The position numbers were made by a program, and so were the translations under genes. DNA of 64,000 bases from Planctomycetota bacterium (lineage in GTDB: Bacteria; Planctomycetota; UBA1135; GCA-002686595), in assembly GCA_023150475.1 (NCBI GenBank), contig JAKLKU010000004.1, positions 124,001 through 188,000 on the forward strand. Reading direction: 5' to 3'. The stretch's first letter is position 1. Every line of letters starts with the position of its first letter. Shown here one piece after another: positions 1-7,819 of the stretch. Under the pieces are notes generated by a model. It searched no databases. It was not told where the DNA came from and saw nothing but the letters and a program-made list of their open reading frames with translations.

Positions 1-179
1 GAGGCGTCTTCGCGCACGGGGTAGGCGAGCGTGTGGCGCCCGTCGGCTGCGCGCCGGACGCCAACCCCATCGAGTCGAAGCGCGTCGTTGACGAGGAACG
101 ACGTCCAACCGACGAGGCCAGTGGCTTGGAGGTCCACGGGCGCCGGGAAGAATCGGATGCCGGAGACACGGAGGGTCAC
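1..179 (-). CDS. SpoVG-like protein, partial (3' end off the left edge)
   Basis: An open frame starts at GTG 179 and runs off the left edge, giving 59 codons. The start overlaps the TGA stop of the upstream RepA-like ATPase in a GTGA arrangement, which indicates translational coupling in one operon. The visible protein has the shape of SpoVG family members: a short beta strand with the motif RFFP, a segment ending SFLVNDALRLDGVGV that matches the family's ASI-DD-F-V-I-V core, and a later TLAYPVRED resembling the conserved MPSRK strand. SpoVG proteins are small RNA- or DNA-binding regulators and are common in phage and plasmid replication operons. The family call is my judgement from pattern, since the C-terminus is missing. 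An unrelated small beta protein is possible. Confidence 0.5.
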   Translation of the reverse strand, partial: MTLRVSGIRFFPAPVDLQATGLVGWTSFLVNDALRLDGVGVRRAADGRHTLAYPVREDA

Positions 180-1465
180 GCGGCACCTCCAGCGCGCGGC
201 CCTCGCCGCTTGGCCCGCTTCTTCTTCCTCTGGTGCGGTTTGGATCTGACGTTGGTTGAGTCCGAGTCCGTGGTCCGGTCCGAACCCCCTACGGGGGTTT
301 CGGACTCGGACTGCCGGACTCGTGACGGATCAACGTCTGAGTCCGAGTCCGGAGAAGCGTTCGGACTCGGACTCGGACTCGGACTGACGAACTCGGGTGC
401 CTTGGGAGTGAGGCGATAGCAAGTGCGCCGGTTCTTGGGCTGGGTCGCCGCGATGCGGTCGCCCTCGATCTCGTTCCTCAACGCGTCATAGAAGGTGGAC
501 TTCGGCAGTCCCGACGCATCGAGCAGCTGCGGACCGCTGGCCTCTGCACCCGCAAAGATGACGGCGAGCGCGCGACGAATCGCCACGCCAGCGTCCGGCT
601 TCGCCTCGTCCTTGGTCGGTTCCTGCTGCGCGGCCTGCGGTTCTTGAGTGAGGGGCGGGTCGATCTCCTCCAACGCGAGACTGGTGATACTCGCGCCGTC
701 CTCGTCGATGTCGACCCATACCTGGTTTGCTTCGAGGTGGATGCTCGGGAGTGGTGCGTCATCCTTCGACTTGTCGCCGACCAACTCGACTCGATAGCCC
801 TCGCGTTTGACCTCGATCATCACGTCCGCCGCGCCACGGAGCGCAGAGCTGCCTCGCTCCGTCGGTTGGTTCTTCTTCTTGTGATGGATCACCACGATGG
901 TTGCGCCCGTCGCTGCGTGGAGCTCGTTGCAGCGCGCGATGAAGAGCCCCATGTCCTGGGCCGAATTCTCGTCGCCGCCGATCATGTAGCGCGCGAGCGT
1001 GTCGACGACGATCACCGTGGGCTTCACATCCAACGCAGCAATTGCTGCAACGAGCGGCTTGAACTCTTCCGGCTGCATGAGCGCGATGGCGCGCGGAAGG
1101 ACGCGGACGTCGAGTGCGCAGGGGTCGACCTTGTACTTGATCGCCCACGCCTTGATTCGTTTCTTGAGTCCACCCGCGCCTTCGCCTGCCAGGTAGAGCA
1201 CTGCGCCTTGGATCGTCTTGCGACCCCACCACTGGAGGCCAGCTGCGATCTTCAGGATCAGATCGAGCACCACGAACGACTTCAGGCACGCCGGAACGCC
1301 GTACACGACGACGAACTCGCCAACGCGCATGAGCCCCGCAACCACCGCACGTGGCGTAGGCAGCTCGTAGAGCTGTTGGATCGTCAGCAGCTCGCACGCT
1401 GGTTTCGGCGGCGAGGAGCGCGGGACGTCTTCGAACCCGCCGTCGCCGGGTTGTCGGTCAACCAC
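176..1465 (-). CDS. RepA-like RecA-fold ATPase (replicative helicase or initiator type)
   Basis: This 429-aa protein resembles the RepA/RSF1010-type hexameric helicase ATPases of plasmids and phage satellites. A Walker A-like loop GVPACLKS (residues 56-63) is followed by the SF-x-x-LDL helix and the AAGLQWWG element typical of the family. The Walker B is TVIVVDTLAR with Asp155, and a sensor-like VVIHHKKK follows at 192-198. The Walker A loop is unusual because Leu replaces the glycine before the lysine. Residues about 290-350 look like a winged helix. The C-terminal 75 residues are a low-complexity Ser/Asp/Pro tail followed by a Lys/Arg-rich end. The gene overlaps the upstream primase by 8 bp, so ATPase and primase are probably made together. 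A role in replicating the mobile element is inferred from this context. Confidence 0.8.
   Translation of the reverse strand: MVDRQPGDGGFEDVPRSSPPKPACELLTIQQLYELPTPRAVVAGLMRVGEFVVVYGVPACLKSFVVLDLILKIAAGLQWWGRKTIQGAVLYLAGEGAGGLKKRIKAWAIKYKVDPCALDVRVLPRAIALMQPEEFKPLVAAIAALDVKPTVIVVDTLARYMIGGDENSAQDMGLFIARCNELHAATGATIVVIHHKKKNQPTERGSSALRGAADVMIEVKREGYRVELVGDKSKDDAPLPSIHLEANQVWVDIDEDGASITSLALEEIDPPLTQEPQAAQQEPTKDEAKPDAGVAIRRALAVIFAGAEASGPQLLDASGLPKSTFYDALRNEIEGDRIAATQPKNRRTCYRLTPKAPEFVSPSPSPSPNASPDSDSDVDPSRVRQSESETPVGGSDRTTDSDSTNVRSKPHQRKKKRAKRRGPRAGGAA
258..386. repeat. GAGTCC/GGACTC hexamer repeats in both orientations
   Basis: Four clusters of the hexamer GAGTCC or its complement fall within about 130 bp: 258-270, 301-322, 339-352 and 362-386. 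They alternate in orientation, so several can pair with each other. An imperfect C-rich/G-rich hairpin sits at about 280-303. The repeats encode the Ser/Asp-rich tail of the RepA-like ATPase. They may simply reflect low-complexity coding sequence, or they may be iteron-like binding sites for a replication protein. Confidence 0.6.
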
Positions 1466-2477
1466 GGCAGCCCTCCATGTGGCCCGAGAGGAAGGCCTCG
1501 AGCCCGACTAGCTCATGTCGTGCGACCACATCGCACGCGTCCTTGCAGCCGCGAGGCCAGCGGACCTTCACCACGCGCTTGGCACCGGCCGTATACGCTG
1601 CCTCGGCTGCCGGACCGAGCGCAGCATCGCCCGCGTCGTCGTTGTCGAGCGCAAGCAGGAGCGTGCGTCCGTGAACCCAGGGACCGATGGAACTCGTGAC
1701 GAACCCGGTGCCCGGCGCGCATAGGACCGGAATCGGCGTCGCCGCGACGAGCGCGAGGAAGTCGGTGAGTCCTTCGCCGAGAACGACGATGTCGTGCTCC
1801 GACAGACCAGACGCGAGCAGTCCCAGTGCGCGCTTCGACGCGAACGACGCACCGTTGACGCGCGAACCCTTCGGGAACAGCGTCTTCGGCTCGCGGCGCG
1901 TGATCGCGCGAGCTTGAACGGATACGAGCTCACCGCGCTGGTCGTAGAGCGGCGCGACGAGGCGGTAGCTCGCACGCGGCCACCACCCGATCGAGTCGGG
2001 AACCGTCATCCCTTCGGCGAGCACACCGAATGCGCCCAGCTCCCAGGACTCCAGGATTCCTCGCTGCGCGAGATACGAGTAGACCGCGCTGTCGACACCC
2101 GCGTACTGATCGTTCCGCGCCCGCGCGAGCGCAAGCGACCAGACGAGCCGCGCGTCCTGCGCGCTGAACGCTGGTGCGGGCTCGATGGGATCTGCACGTC
2201 GCATCGGCACTGCAGTCGCCTCGACGCCAGGCCACGCGACTCCGACCGCCGCCGCGAATTGCTTCGCGGACCAGCCGCCGTCCGGCGTGCACACCGAGCA
2301 GTAGAAGATGTGCTTCTCGGACAGGAACGCCGATGCGTGCTTGTCGCCGTGGATCGGGCAGCGGATTGGTCGCTTCGCACCACGGTCGGGGACCTCGATC
2401 CCCGCTGACCGCGCGATTTCGAAGATCAATCCGGCGGCCAGAGAGTGCGCGGTGTGCGCGCCCGAGCGCTGCATCAA
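1458..2477 (-). CDS. DNA primase-like protein with CHC2 zinc finger and TOPRIM domain
   Basis: This 339-aa protein has the layout of bacterial and phage primases. An N-terminal zinc finger is formed by Cys40, His43, Cys60 and Cys63, with the CPIHGDKHASAFLSEKH segment typical of the CHC2 family. A TOPRIM domain follows, with the glutamate motif VVLGEGLTDFLALV and the acidic motif LLLALDNDDAGDAA, which would bind catalytic metal. It would synthesise RNA primers for replication of the element. It lacks the long DnaB-binding C-terminal domain of chromosomal DnaG, which fits a mobile-element primase. The ATG at 2477 overlaps the preceding small gene as ATGA, and the 3' end overlaps the ATPase gene by 8 bp. 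Confidence 0.85.
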   Translation of the reverse strand: MMQRSGAHTAHSLAAGLIFEIARSAGIEVPDRGAKRPIRCPIHGDKHASAFLSEKHIFYCSVCTPDGGWSAKQFAAAVGVAWPGVEATAVPMRRADPIEPAPAFSAQDARLVWSLALARARNDQYAGVDSAVYSYLAQRGILESWELGAFGVLAEGMTVPDSIGWWPRASYRLVAPLYDQRGELVSVQARAITRREPKTLFPKGSRVNGASFASKRALGLLASGLSEHDIVVLGEGLTDFLALVAATPIPVLCAPGTGFVTSSIGPWVHGRTLLLALDNDDAGDAALGPAAEAAYTAGAKRVVKVRWPRGCKDACDVVARHELVGLEAFLSGHMEGCRG

Positions 2478-2749
2478 CGCACCCGTCCTTGGCCGTCGGG
2501 GCGGTGTCGTAGCACCTCTCGCGTGTCCTCCGTTCGCGACGAGGCCCGCCTGGCGAGCGCCTTCAAGAACTCAGTACGCAGGACAGCCGGACTGCCACCG
2601 ACGAGAAACGAGGGGCCAAAGGACCCAGCTCGAGTCTCACGGTCGGCGAGGTCTACGGGGATGTCGAGTGCAAGCGAGATGTCCGGCGGCAGCATCACCT
2701 CGGGGAGCGCGTGCCGCCTCACCACTTCGGAGTTGGTAGGGGTGCTCAT
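2474..2749 (-). CDS. Small HTH/excisionase-like protein
   Basis: This 91-aa protein is encoded immediately before the primase and shares an ATGA stop/start overlap with it, so it is very likely expressed. The central part, about residues 22-68, has the rhythm of MerR/excisionase-type helix-turn-helix proteins: a two-helix segment around DIPVDLADRETR, a GPSFLVGG hairpin, and a final helix beginning AVLRTEFLKAL. In satellites and integrative plasmids a protein at this position is often an excisionase or a transcription regulator. The match is weak by eye, and the Arg-rich C-terminal 20 residues look disordered. Function is therefore tentative. Confidence 0.5.
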   Translation of the reverse strand: MSTPTNSEVVRRHALPEVMLPPDISLALDIPVDLADRETRAGSFGPSFLVGGSPAVLRTEFLKALARRASSRTEDTREVLRHRPDGQGRVR

Positions 2750-2798
2750 GCACCTCAGGGCAGGCGGCGGAGGCGAGTCCGCAGGAAATCTTCAGGAT

Positions 2799-3812
2799 CT
2801 AGCCCGCCCGCCTCAGGAGCCTGCCAATGGCCTGGCGCTGCTGTTCGAGCGCTAGCCGCAGCGACGAAGCCGGCACCCCGGAAGCGACCGACAGGGCGTC
2901 AACGCTCAGTCCGGCGCGTTGCCGAACGACGCCTTCGGCGAGGCTTTCGAAGTTGTTCAGCACGTGGAAGTCGGCGGAGCCGCGCTCAACAGCTGCGAGC
3001 CGCGTTGCGATGATCTCTCGCAGCGCGTGAACCTCGTCCACTCGCGCGATCGCGTCGACTTCCGAGGACGCACTCGTGAGTTCCAGCAGTTCCTCGATTC
3101 CACCATGGGCGGCGGCATGCATGGACGGCAAGTCTGTTCGCGCGTACTGCCGATCGAGAGCCGTCTTGACACGGAGCGGATCGACTCGAAGTTTGCCCTC
3201 GCTCGTGAACTCCGACACCGTTCCTCCGTCGCAGGTCGCCGCGTCGAACCATTCGAACAACTCGGCCATCGTCATCGGGTCCCAATCCGAGGGTCTCGTC
3301 GTCCCCTCGTTGTACATGGCACGGGCCATGGCCATGAGGGCCAGGTCTGCCTCGTGGTCGATCAGCCCAGAGGCGTCCAGGGCGATCTTCGCGGAGATCG
3401 CGGGCTCGAACGCCGCGAGATTGGATTCAATCTCGGCCTCAGTTGCGTTCCTGGCTCTTGCATCCGACAGCTTGAATCGACGCCCGTACCATCGATCGAA
3501 CCACGTGCAGATGCGTGGAAGCGATTCGGGAGTGATCCGCTTGCGCGCTTTGGGCCCAAACGTAAACAGCGGTGCCAGCAGCATCAGGCTGTCGCCGTAG
3601 CGCTTCACGTCGTCCCCGACTCCGAAGCGAGCGAACAGCCGTAGAACGGTGGTCCGCCAGCGCACACCCAACGTGTCGAGACGCGACAGCGCGCAGTGCA
3701 CGGAAATCGTGTCTGTCGTCGCAACACAATCGTCGCTCGGGTCGAACGGATCCCAGCCTGCGCGCTGCATGAGGCTGATCAACTCTCGGAGGACTTCAGG
3801 ATCATTGCGCAT
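2799..3812 (-). CDS. Uncharacterised 337-aa protein of the mobile element
   Basis: I do not recognise this protein. It is largely alpha-helical and acidic in the middle, with no signal peptide or membrane segment. It contains a Trp/Arg-rich stretch (PRICTWFDRWYGRRF, about residues 100-114). The C-terminal 40 residues (LSVDALSVASGVPASSLRLALEQQ) resemble a helix-turn-helix, which suggests a DNA-binding end. It lies between the small HTH gene and the integrase, on the same strand, 49 bp upstream of the small gene. Codon use and strand agree with the neighbouring element genes. A role in replication control or regulation of the element would fit, but nothing in the sequence proves it. Confidence 0.7.
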   Translation of the reverse strand: MRNDPEVLRELISLMQRAGWDPFDPSDDCVATTDTISVHCALSRLDTLGVRWRTTVLRLFARFGVGDDVKRYGDSLMLLAPLFTFGPKARKRITPESLPRICTWFDRWYGRRFKLSDARARNATEAEIESNLAAFEPAISAKIALDASGLIDHEADLALMAMARAMYNEGTTRPSDWDPMTMAELFEWFDAATCDGGTVSEFTSEGKLRVDPLRVKTALDRQYARTDLPSMHAAAHGGIEELLELTSASSEVDAIARVDEVHALREIIATRLAAVERGSADFHVLNNFESLAEGVVRQRAGLSVDALSVASGVPASSLRLALEQQRQAIGRLLRRAG

Positions 3813-3923
3813 TGCTACGTCTCCACACGCGCGTCCGCGTAAGCGTCGACCTTATTTGGCGACGGGGCTACTTGCAATGATCGGCCCCTTCGTCCGCACC
3901 GCCGCGGGTCGGTCCCAGTGCAG

Positions 3924-4844
3924 TCAGCGCAGCGCCGCCCGCAGCCGCTCCGGGCTGACCCGCACGTAGACGGTCGTGCTGATCACGCTGCGGTGGCACA
4001 TGGCAGCCTGGACCAACGCGAGGTCCCCCGTTCGGTCGAGCAGCCGCTGGCCGAAGCTGTGGCGCAGCGAGTGTGTCGTGGCTCGACGGGCGCCGGCAGC
4101 GCGGAGCCAGGCGACGATTCGACGCTGGGCGTGCCGTCGACCGAGTCGCTCGCCCGCCTGCGACGCGAACAACGGACCCGACGTTCGCTTGCCGATCAGC
4201 GACCGGATCTCGGTCACGATTCGGGCGTTCAGGTAGACGCGACCTACGCCCGCGTTCTTCATCGTCCGAAGTGCGAGCTCGGCGCGATCGAGGTCCACGT
4301 CCCCGACGTCCAACGCGAGCGCCGACCCCAACCGGATACCGCTCGCGACGAGCAAGCGCACGAGCACGCGATCGCGCTCGCACGACTCACCACGCGCACC
4401 GCGCATGATCGCCTCCAGCCGCGCCAGCTCATCGTCGCTGAGTCCGCGTGGCGGAGCCGGACTGCACAGCGCCCGCCTGACGAGCCGAGCCGCGTTGGCG
4501 GGCGCGAAGCCTGCGTCGTGCGCGTACCGGAAGAAGCACCGCAGGCTCGATCGCAACGCGTTCGTGGTCGCCGCGCTCTTCGCAAACCCGAACCTCGTCT
4601 TGCGCACCGCATCGGACACGAGGAATCGTGCGACGTCATCGTGGCCGACCTCGTCGACGTCACGATCGGCGAGAGCCTCGATCAACCAGCGGATCGATCG
4701 CTCGTGTTGGGCGCGCGTGTGGATGGACCGACCGTCCGCGTCGCATTGCGTCAGGAAGTGCGCGAGGCACTCGGAGAGATGCATGGCTTGTCGCCGACGC
4801 ACGCGGGGCCGGTCGCAGTCGCCCACGACCAGCCCCGCGATCAC
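3924..4844 (-). CDS. Tyrosine recombinase / integrase
   Basis: This is a complete XerC/D-like integrase of 306 aa. An N-terminal SAM-like core-binding domain spans about residues 22-115 and a catalytic domain about 135-306. All catalytic positions are visible: Arg171 in ASGIRLGSALAL, Lys196 in the beta hairpin, His258 and Arg261 in HSLRHSF, His284, and the nucleophile Tyr293 in STTVYVRV. The usual LGH motif reads MCH. The start taken is GTG 4844, 11 bp after the stop of the stand-alone SAM-like gene; ATG 4784 is an alternative. It is the best candidate for having integrated the element at the tRNA-Arg site whose 3' half lies at 8880-8924. Confidence 0.9.
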   Translation of the reverse strand: MIAGLVVGDCDRPRVRRRQAMHLSECLAHFLTQCDADGRSIHTRAQHERSIRWLIEALADRDVDEVGHDDVARFLVSDAVRKTRFGFAKSAATTNALRSSLRCFFRYAHDAGFAPANAARLVRRALCSPAPPRGLSDDELARLEAIMRGARGESCERDRVLVRLLVASGIRLGSALALDVGDVDLDRAELALRTMKNAGVGRVYLNARIVTEIRSLIGKRTSGPLFASQAGERLGRRHAQRRIVAWLRAAGARRATTHSLRHSFGQRLLDRTGDLALVQAAMCHRSVISTTVYVRVSPERLRAALR

Positions 4845-4855
4845 GTCGAAGCGGG

Positions 4856-5248
4856 TCAGGCGACTGCTGCGGTCCGAGGTTCGGGCTTCGCTTCCGGCAG
4901 CGGTGCCTTCTCGACCCAGCCCTGTTGCTCGGCGAACACCAGGCTCAGGCGCAACACGCGCTGCGTCTTCGCGATGGACAGCGGGCTCTTCGCGCGGCCG
5001 CTCTTCAGCTTGTTGACGCGATCACTCGCGAAGAACTCCCCCACGCGTTCGGGCGTCACCTCGCGCAACGGAATGTCCGCGCCGATCTCGTCCAGCGCGA
5101 CGCGCAGCTCCATCAGGTAGCTCGCGCAAGTTCCCGGCGACTTGCCCTGCTTCTCCATCTCGGCCGCGTACGCATCCGCGAGCAGCCCCAGCGTCAGTCC
5201 GTCCGTCGGTTGGTTGGCCTTCGCGGCCTTCGTCTTCTTGGAAGTCAT
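4856..5248 (-). CDS. Stand-alone integrase SAM-like (core-binding) domain protein
   Basis: This 130-aa protein looks like only the N-terminal half of a phage integrase. It has a Lys-rich start, then a helical bundle of about residues 20-115 (LTLGLLADAYAAEMEKQGKSP, then TPERVGEFFASDRVNKLKSGR) typical of core-binding domains. It lacks the catalytic R-H-R-Y domain. ATG 5248 was chosen because it has AAGGAC about eight bases upstream. The frame stays open upstream to an ATG at 5443, so a 195-aa form is possible. It is followed after 11 bp by the complete integrase. It could modulate integration direction, for example as an integrase-binding or core-site-binding accessory. It could also be a decayed integrase, although its frame is intact. 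Confidence 0.7.
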   Translation of the reverse strand: MTSKKTKAAKANQPTDGLTLGLLADAYAAEMEKQGKSPGTCASYLMELRVALDEIGADIPLREVTPERVGEFFASDRVNKLKSGRAKSPLSIAKTQRVLRLSLVFAEQQGWVEKAPLPEAKPEPRTAAVA

Positions 5249-5642
5249 CGTCGGTCCTTCGTTGTGCACCGCACCATCGGGTAGCAAGCCTCTCGCCAAC
5301 AAGAGGTCAGCGGCATTGCACGCAAGCCATCCAACCGCCGACTCCGGCAGCTGATCTTGCACCGCTTCCACATCTCCGAGGACATCGTTTATTCGCACTA
5401 TGTCATCCAATCCGCGAGCCATTTCCAATGATGCCGCGAGCACGTCCGAGATCGAGAATCGTGGAGCATCCGCCTCTGTGCTCCGGCGCGGAACTGAGGC
5501 TCGGTACGTGCACTCACTATTTATTCGGCTGACCTCGCCACCGTCAGGCGAGAACGCTTGAGTGAGGTACGCGGTTATTCGGCTCTCGACGACTTGGACG
5601 CGGTCACCGTGTTTCGATTGAAGTGAATTGGTTCATGTGTCG
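5249..5642. other. Upstream region of the integrase operon
   Basis: No separate gene is supported here. The first 195 bases could encode an N-terminal extension of the SAM-like protein. At 5521-5530 and 5575-5584 the decamer TTATTCGGCT is directly repeated, and a hairpin with a 6-bp stem (CTCGCC at 5534-5539, GGCGAG at 5547-5552) lies between the copies. The region is AT-richer than its surroundings and is a reasonable place for the promoter or operator of the integrase operon. Confidence 0.4.
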
Positions 5643-6850
5643 TTAACTGTTGCTGGGACGCGCCCGGAACGGATCTTGCCTTCGCGTTTCGTCGACCGGC
5701 AATCGATCGAGCCAGGGATCGGGTTTGGGCACCCACGAAAAGATCTCCCTCAAGGTCAGCGGCCGATTGAAGATCCCCGCCTGCATGGCGGGTGTGCGAG
5801 TCTGCTTGTCCAGCTTCAGCGAGGCGTGCGGCCGCACGAAGTTGTAGTGGCATTGCTGCAGCGCGAGATTCTCGCCGAGGCATCGCCGCTTGCGCATCCG
5901 ACCGTTCGTGCGGCGATGCAGGTACGAGCAGCCGCGACGCATGGTCAAGTGCAGACGCTCGACGTAAGCCGTGTTCGGCTTCTTCGAGTCTTCGGAGCGT
6001 GAGCGAGCTGCGTCGAGTCGCCACCTGGGTCCCCATGTCAGCTTCCAGTTCGTCCGCACCAGACGACCGCTGCTGTAGCGGTTGTCGACCTGGACGTGGA
6101 CGCAAAACTTCTCGAACGCCCGCTTCAGGCTGACCGGATAGTACTTCATCTCGTCGGACGTGCACAGGACCGGCTCCGTGATGCAGCGCAGACGATCGCG
6201 TGCCTCGCGCGCCAGGACGGTCGTCGAGCGCAGCGTGCGACGCGCGACGCGCCAGCTCGTCCACACGCGTGTCGACACTTCGAGGCAGTTGTACACCCAG
6301 GTGTCCGACTCCTCCGTCGCGCCGTGTCCCTTGAGCTCGTCGAACTGGAGTTCGACGGGCCGGTCGATCAGGAGGTGTTCCTGCGTGAAGCGCCAGGCAT
6401 GCCGAGCCGCTCGCGCCTTCCAGCGCGAGATCGTGCCCAGGCTCACGCCTTCGACCCTCGAGATTACGGCAGGTGCCACGCCGTCGACGCTCGCACGGCT
6501 CACGCGATCGACGACGGCGCGCGGCCTTCGAAGCCGGTAGTACACGGTCCCTCGCGTGCTGACGAAGGTGCGGTCACAGTGCTTGCAGCGCAGCCTGCGT
6601 CGCTCGCCTCGCTGCGTCATCAGGCGCGAGTGCAGGACGAGCTTGGTGCGGAGTCCTTCGCGATTGGAACGGCAGTCCTCGTGAGGACAGCGGCGGCGGC
6701 AAATGCGGTGTTGGGGCATGCCGCACTTCCGAGAGTTCTCCGTGGCCCGGGCGTGAAACTCGACGGGGTCTTGGCGCGAAGCACGATTCCTCGCCGCAAG
6801 TCACGCATTGCATTCGACTTGCCGCGACGGCGACAACAGTTAGCGAGCGC
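5638..6850 (-). mobile_element. IS1-like insertion sequence with imperfect terminal inverted repeats
   Basis: The element carries one transposase gene and ends in imperfect inverted repeats. The left end (about 5639-5653) reads GTCGTTAACTGTTGC. The right end read inwards (about 6849-6835) gives CTCGCTAACTGTTGT. The shared core is TAACTGTTG. The transposase stop codon lies inside the left repeat. I found no flanking target duplication, so the exact outer limits are uncertain. It sits between the integrase operon and the DprA/phosphoribosyltransferase cargo. Confidence 0.7.
5643..6719 (-). CDS. IS1-family-like DDE transposase
   Basis: This 358-aa transposase has an N-terminal zinc-binding part (Cys11, Cys16, Cys45, Cys48) and then a helix-turn-helix around residues 78-100 (APAVISRVEGVSLGTISRW). 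The DDE catalytic core follows: Asp127 in LQFDELKG, Asp189 in CTSDEMKYY, and Glu254 in NTAYVERLHLTMRRG. The last motif, followed by LHRRTNGR, is the hallmark of the IS1 group. The C-terminal segment YNFVRPHASLK is shared by many DDE transposases. It is a single uninterrupted frame, unlike classical IS1, which uses a frameshift. The gene looks intact. Confidence 0.85.
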   Translation of the reverse strand: MPQHRICRRRCPHEDCRSNREGLRTKLVLHSRLMTQRGERRRLRCKHCDRTFVSTRGTVYYRLRRPRAVVDRVSRASVDGVAPAVISRVEGVSLGTISRWKARAARHAWRFTQEHLLIDRPVELQFDELKGHGATEESDTWVYNCLEVSTRVWTSWRVARRTLRSTTVLAREARDRLRCITEPVLCTSDEMKYYPVSLKRAFEKFCVHVQVDNRYSSGRLVRTNWKLTWGPRWRLDAARSRSEDSKKPNTAYVERLHLTMRRGCSYLHRRTNGRMRKRRCLGENLALQQCHYNFVRPHASLKLDKQTRTPAMQAGIFNRPLTLREIFSWVPKPDPWLDRLPVDETRRQDPFRARPSNS

Positions 6851-7180
6851 TCGACCTACCACTGGCCCATCGCCCTGCTGACCCCACCCGCGGCGATCCG
6901 GCGTTCGGGGCATGCGCCGCTGGCAGCACGAACGTCGGCGGTCGGGCGGAACAGCGGTCGCCGTGGCTCGTGGCTCGATCGCGTCGCGCTAGAGTCGGAG
7001 TCGGAGTCGGAAGTGTGGCGGGAATGGGCAACACATCAGAGCGTCCGCACCTCCCGCCACTGAACGCGCGCACCAAGGCCGCGCGACTGCTGGCGCGAGC
7101 AGAGAAGTAGACCTCGGGGTTCAGTGTCTCGGACCTGGCCCGTTCCGAGTCACTTCGCTCGAGGATCTCGTCGGCGGCCG
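6851..7180. other. Non-coding stretch between IS and cargo genes
   Basis: No gene is supported. The only notable feature is a short GAGTCG triplet-type run at about 6991-7010 (GAGTCGGAGTCGGAGTCGGA), similar to the hexamer repeats near the left edge. No terminator or promoter could be identified with confidence. Confidence 0.4.
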
Positions 7181-7819
7181 TTACGGGTCTCGATCGGCAT
7201 CTCGACCGTCCCACACGATGCGCCCGCGCGTTGGAGCCAAGATTCGGTCGACCTCCGGCTGCAATCCCATCGTGCGGATCAGCGCGAAGCAGACGATCTC
7301 GGCGCGAGGGAACGCCTGGTGGAGCCGTTGCGCAGCAGCGTACATCGTGCGGCCGCGAGAGATGACGTCGTCGACCAACGTGATGCGCTCGGGCGCGAGC
7401 AAGTCACGCTCGACCTCCATGGAATCGAAGTGCTGGACGACGGTCGGTCGTTCGCCGCGCGGCATGAACGCGGACTTCGCGACGGCGTACTTGCGAGAGA
7501 CACACGGAAGCACGCGGTGACCGAAGCCGGCACCAAGAACCGCGTTCGCAATGACCTCTGCGGGCCAAAGAGCACCCGGAACCAGCGGGGAGCTTCGGGG
7601 TACGGGGACAAGATCGAAGCTCGGCCCGAGAGTCTCCGAGAGTCGCGCCGTGTCGAAGTGTTCGGTGAGGCGTCGGATCGCGAGGTCGAGCGTTTCGACG
7701 TTGCCCTGTTTCACGTCGTCTCGGACTCGCCGCGAACGAACGGAAACTTCCGAAGTCCCCCTCGGCGAGTAGACGAGCAGCGACGCGAAAGACAGCTCAG
7801 AAGGCCACGTGCTCGCCAC
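7181..7819 (-). CDS. Phosphoribosyltransferase-fold protein coupled to the DprA-like gene
   Basis: This 212-aa protein has a type I phosphoribosyltransferase core. The PRPP-binding loop is ITLVDDVISRGRTM (about residues 144-157), preceded by a FDLVPVPRSSPLVPG substrate-loop region like that of ComF/amidophosphoribosyltransferase relatives. There is no signal peptide. The start is GTG 7819, which lies inside the end of the upstream DprA-like gene (23-bp overlap), so the two proteins are probably made in fixed ratio. The substrate base is unknown. Stand-alone phosphoribosyltransferases of this kind occur in DNA uptake and in nucleotide-centred conflict loci. The position inside a mobile element favours an accessory or defence role over purine salvage. 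Confidence 0.8.
   Translation of the reverse strand: MASTWPSELSFASLLVYSPRGTSEVSVRSRRVRDDVKQGNVETLDLAIRRLTEHFDTARLSETLGPSFDLVPVPRSSPLVPGALWPAEVIANAVLGAGFGHRVLPCVSRKYAVAKSAFMPRGERPTVVQHFDSMEVERDLLAPERITLVDDVISRGRTMYAAAQRLHQAFPRAEIVCFALIRTMGLQPEVDRILAPTRGRIVWDGRDADRDP

Noticed and set aside
258..386. Repeats considered as a CRISPR array
   Set aside because: The units are only six bases, overlap one another and have no regular spacers. No cas gene is in the window.
5620..6870. Target-site duplication flanking the IS
   Set aside because: Eight- and nine-base windows on both sides of the proposed ends were compared by eye and do not match.
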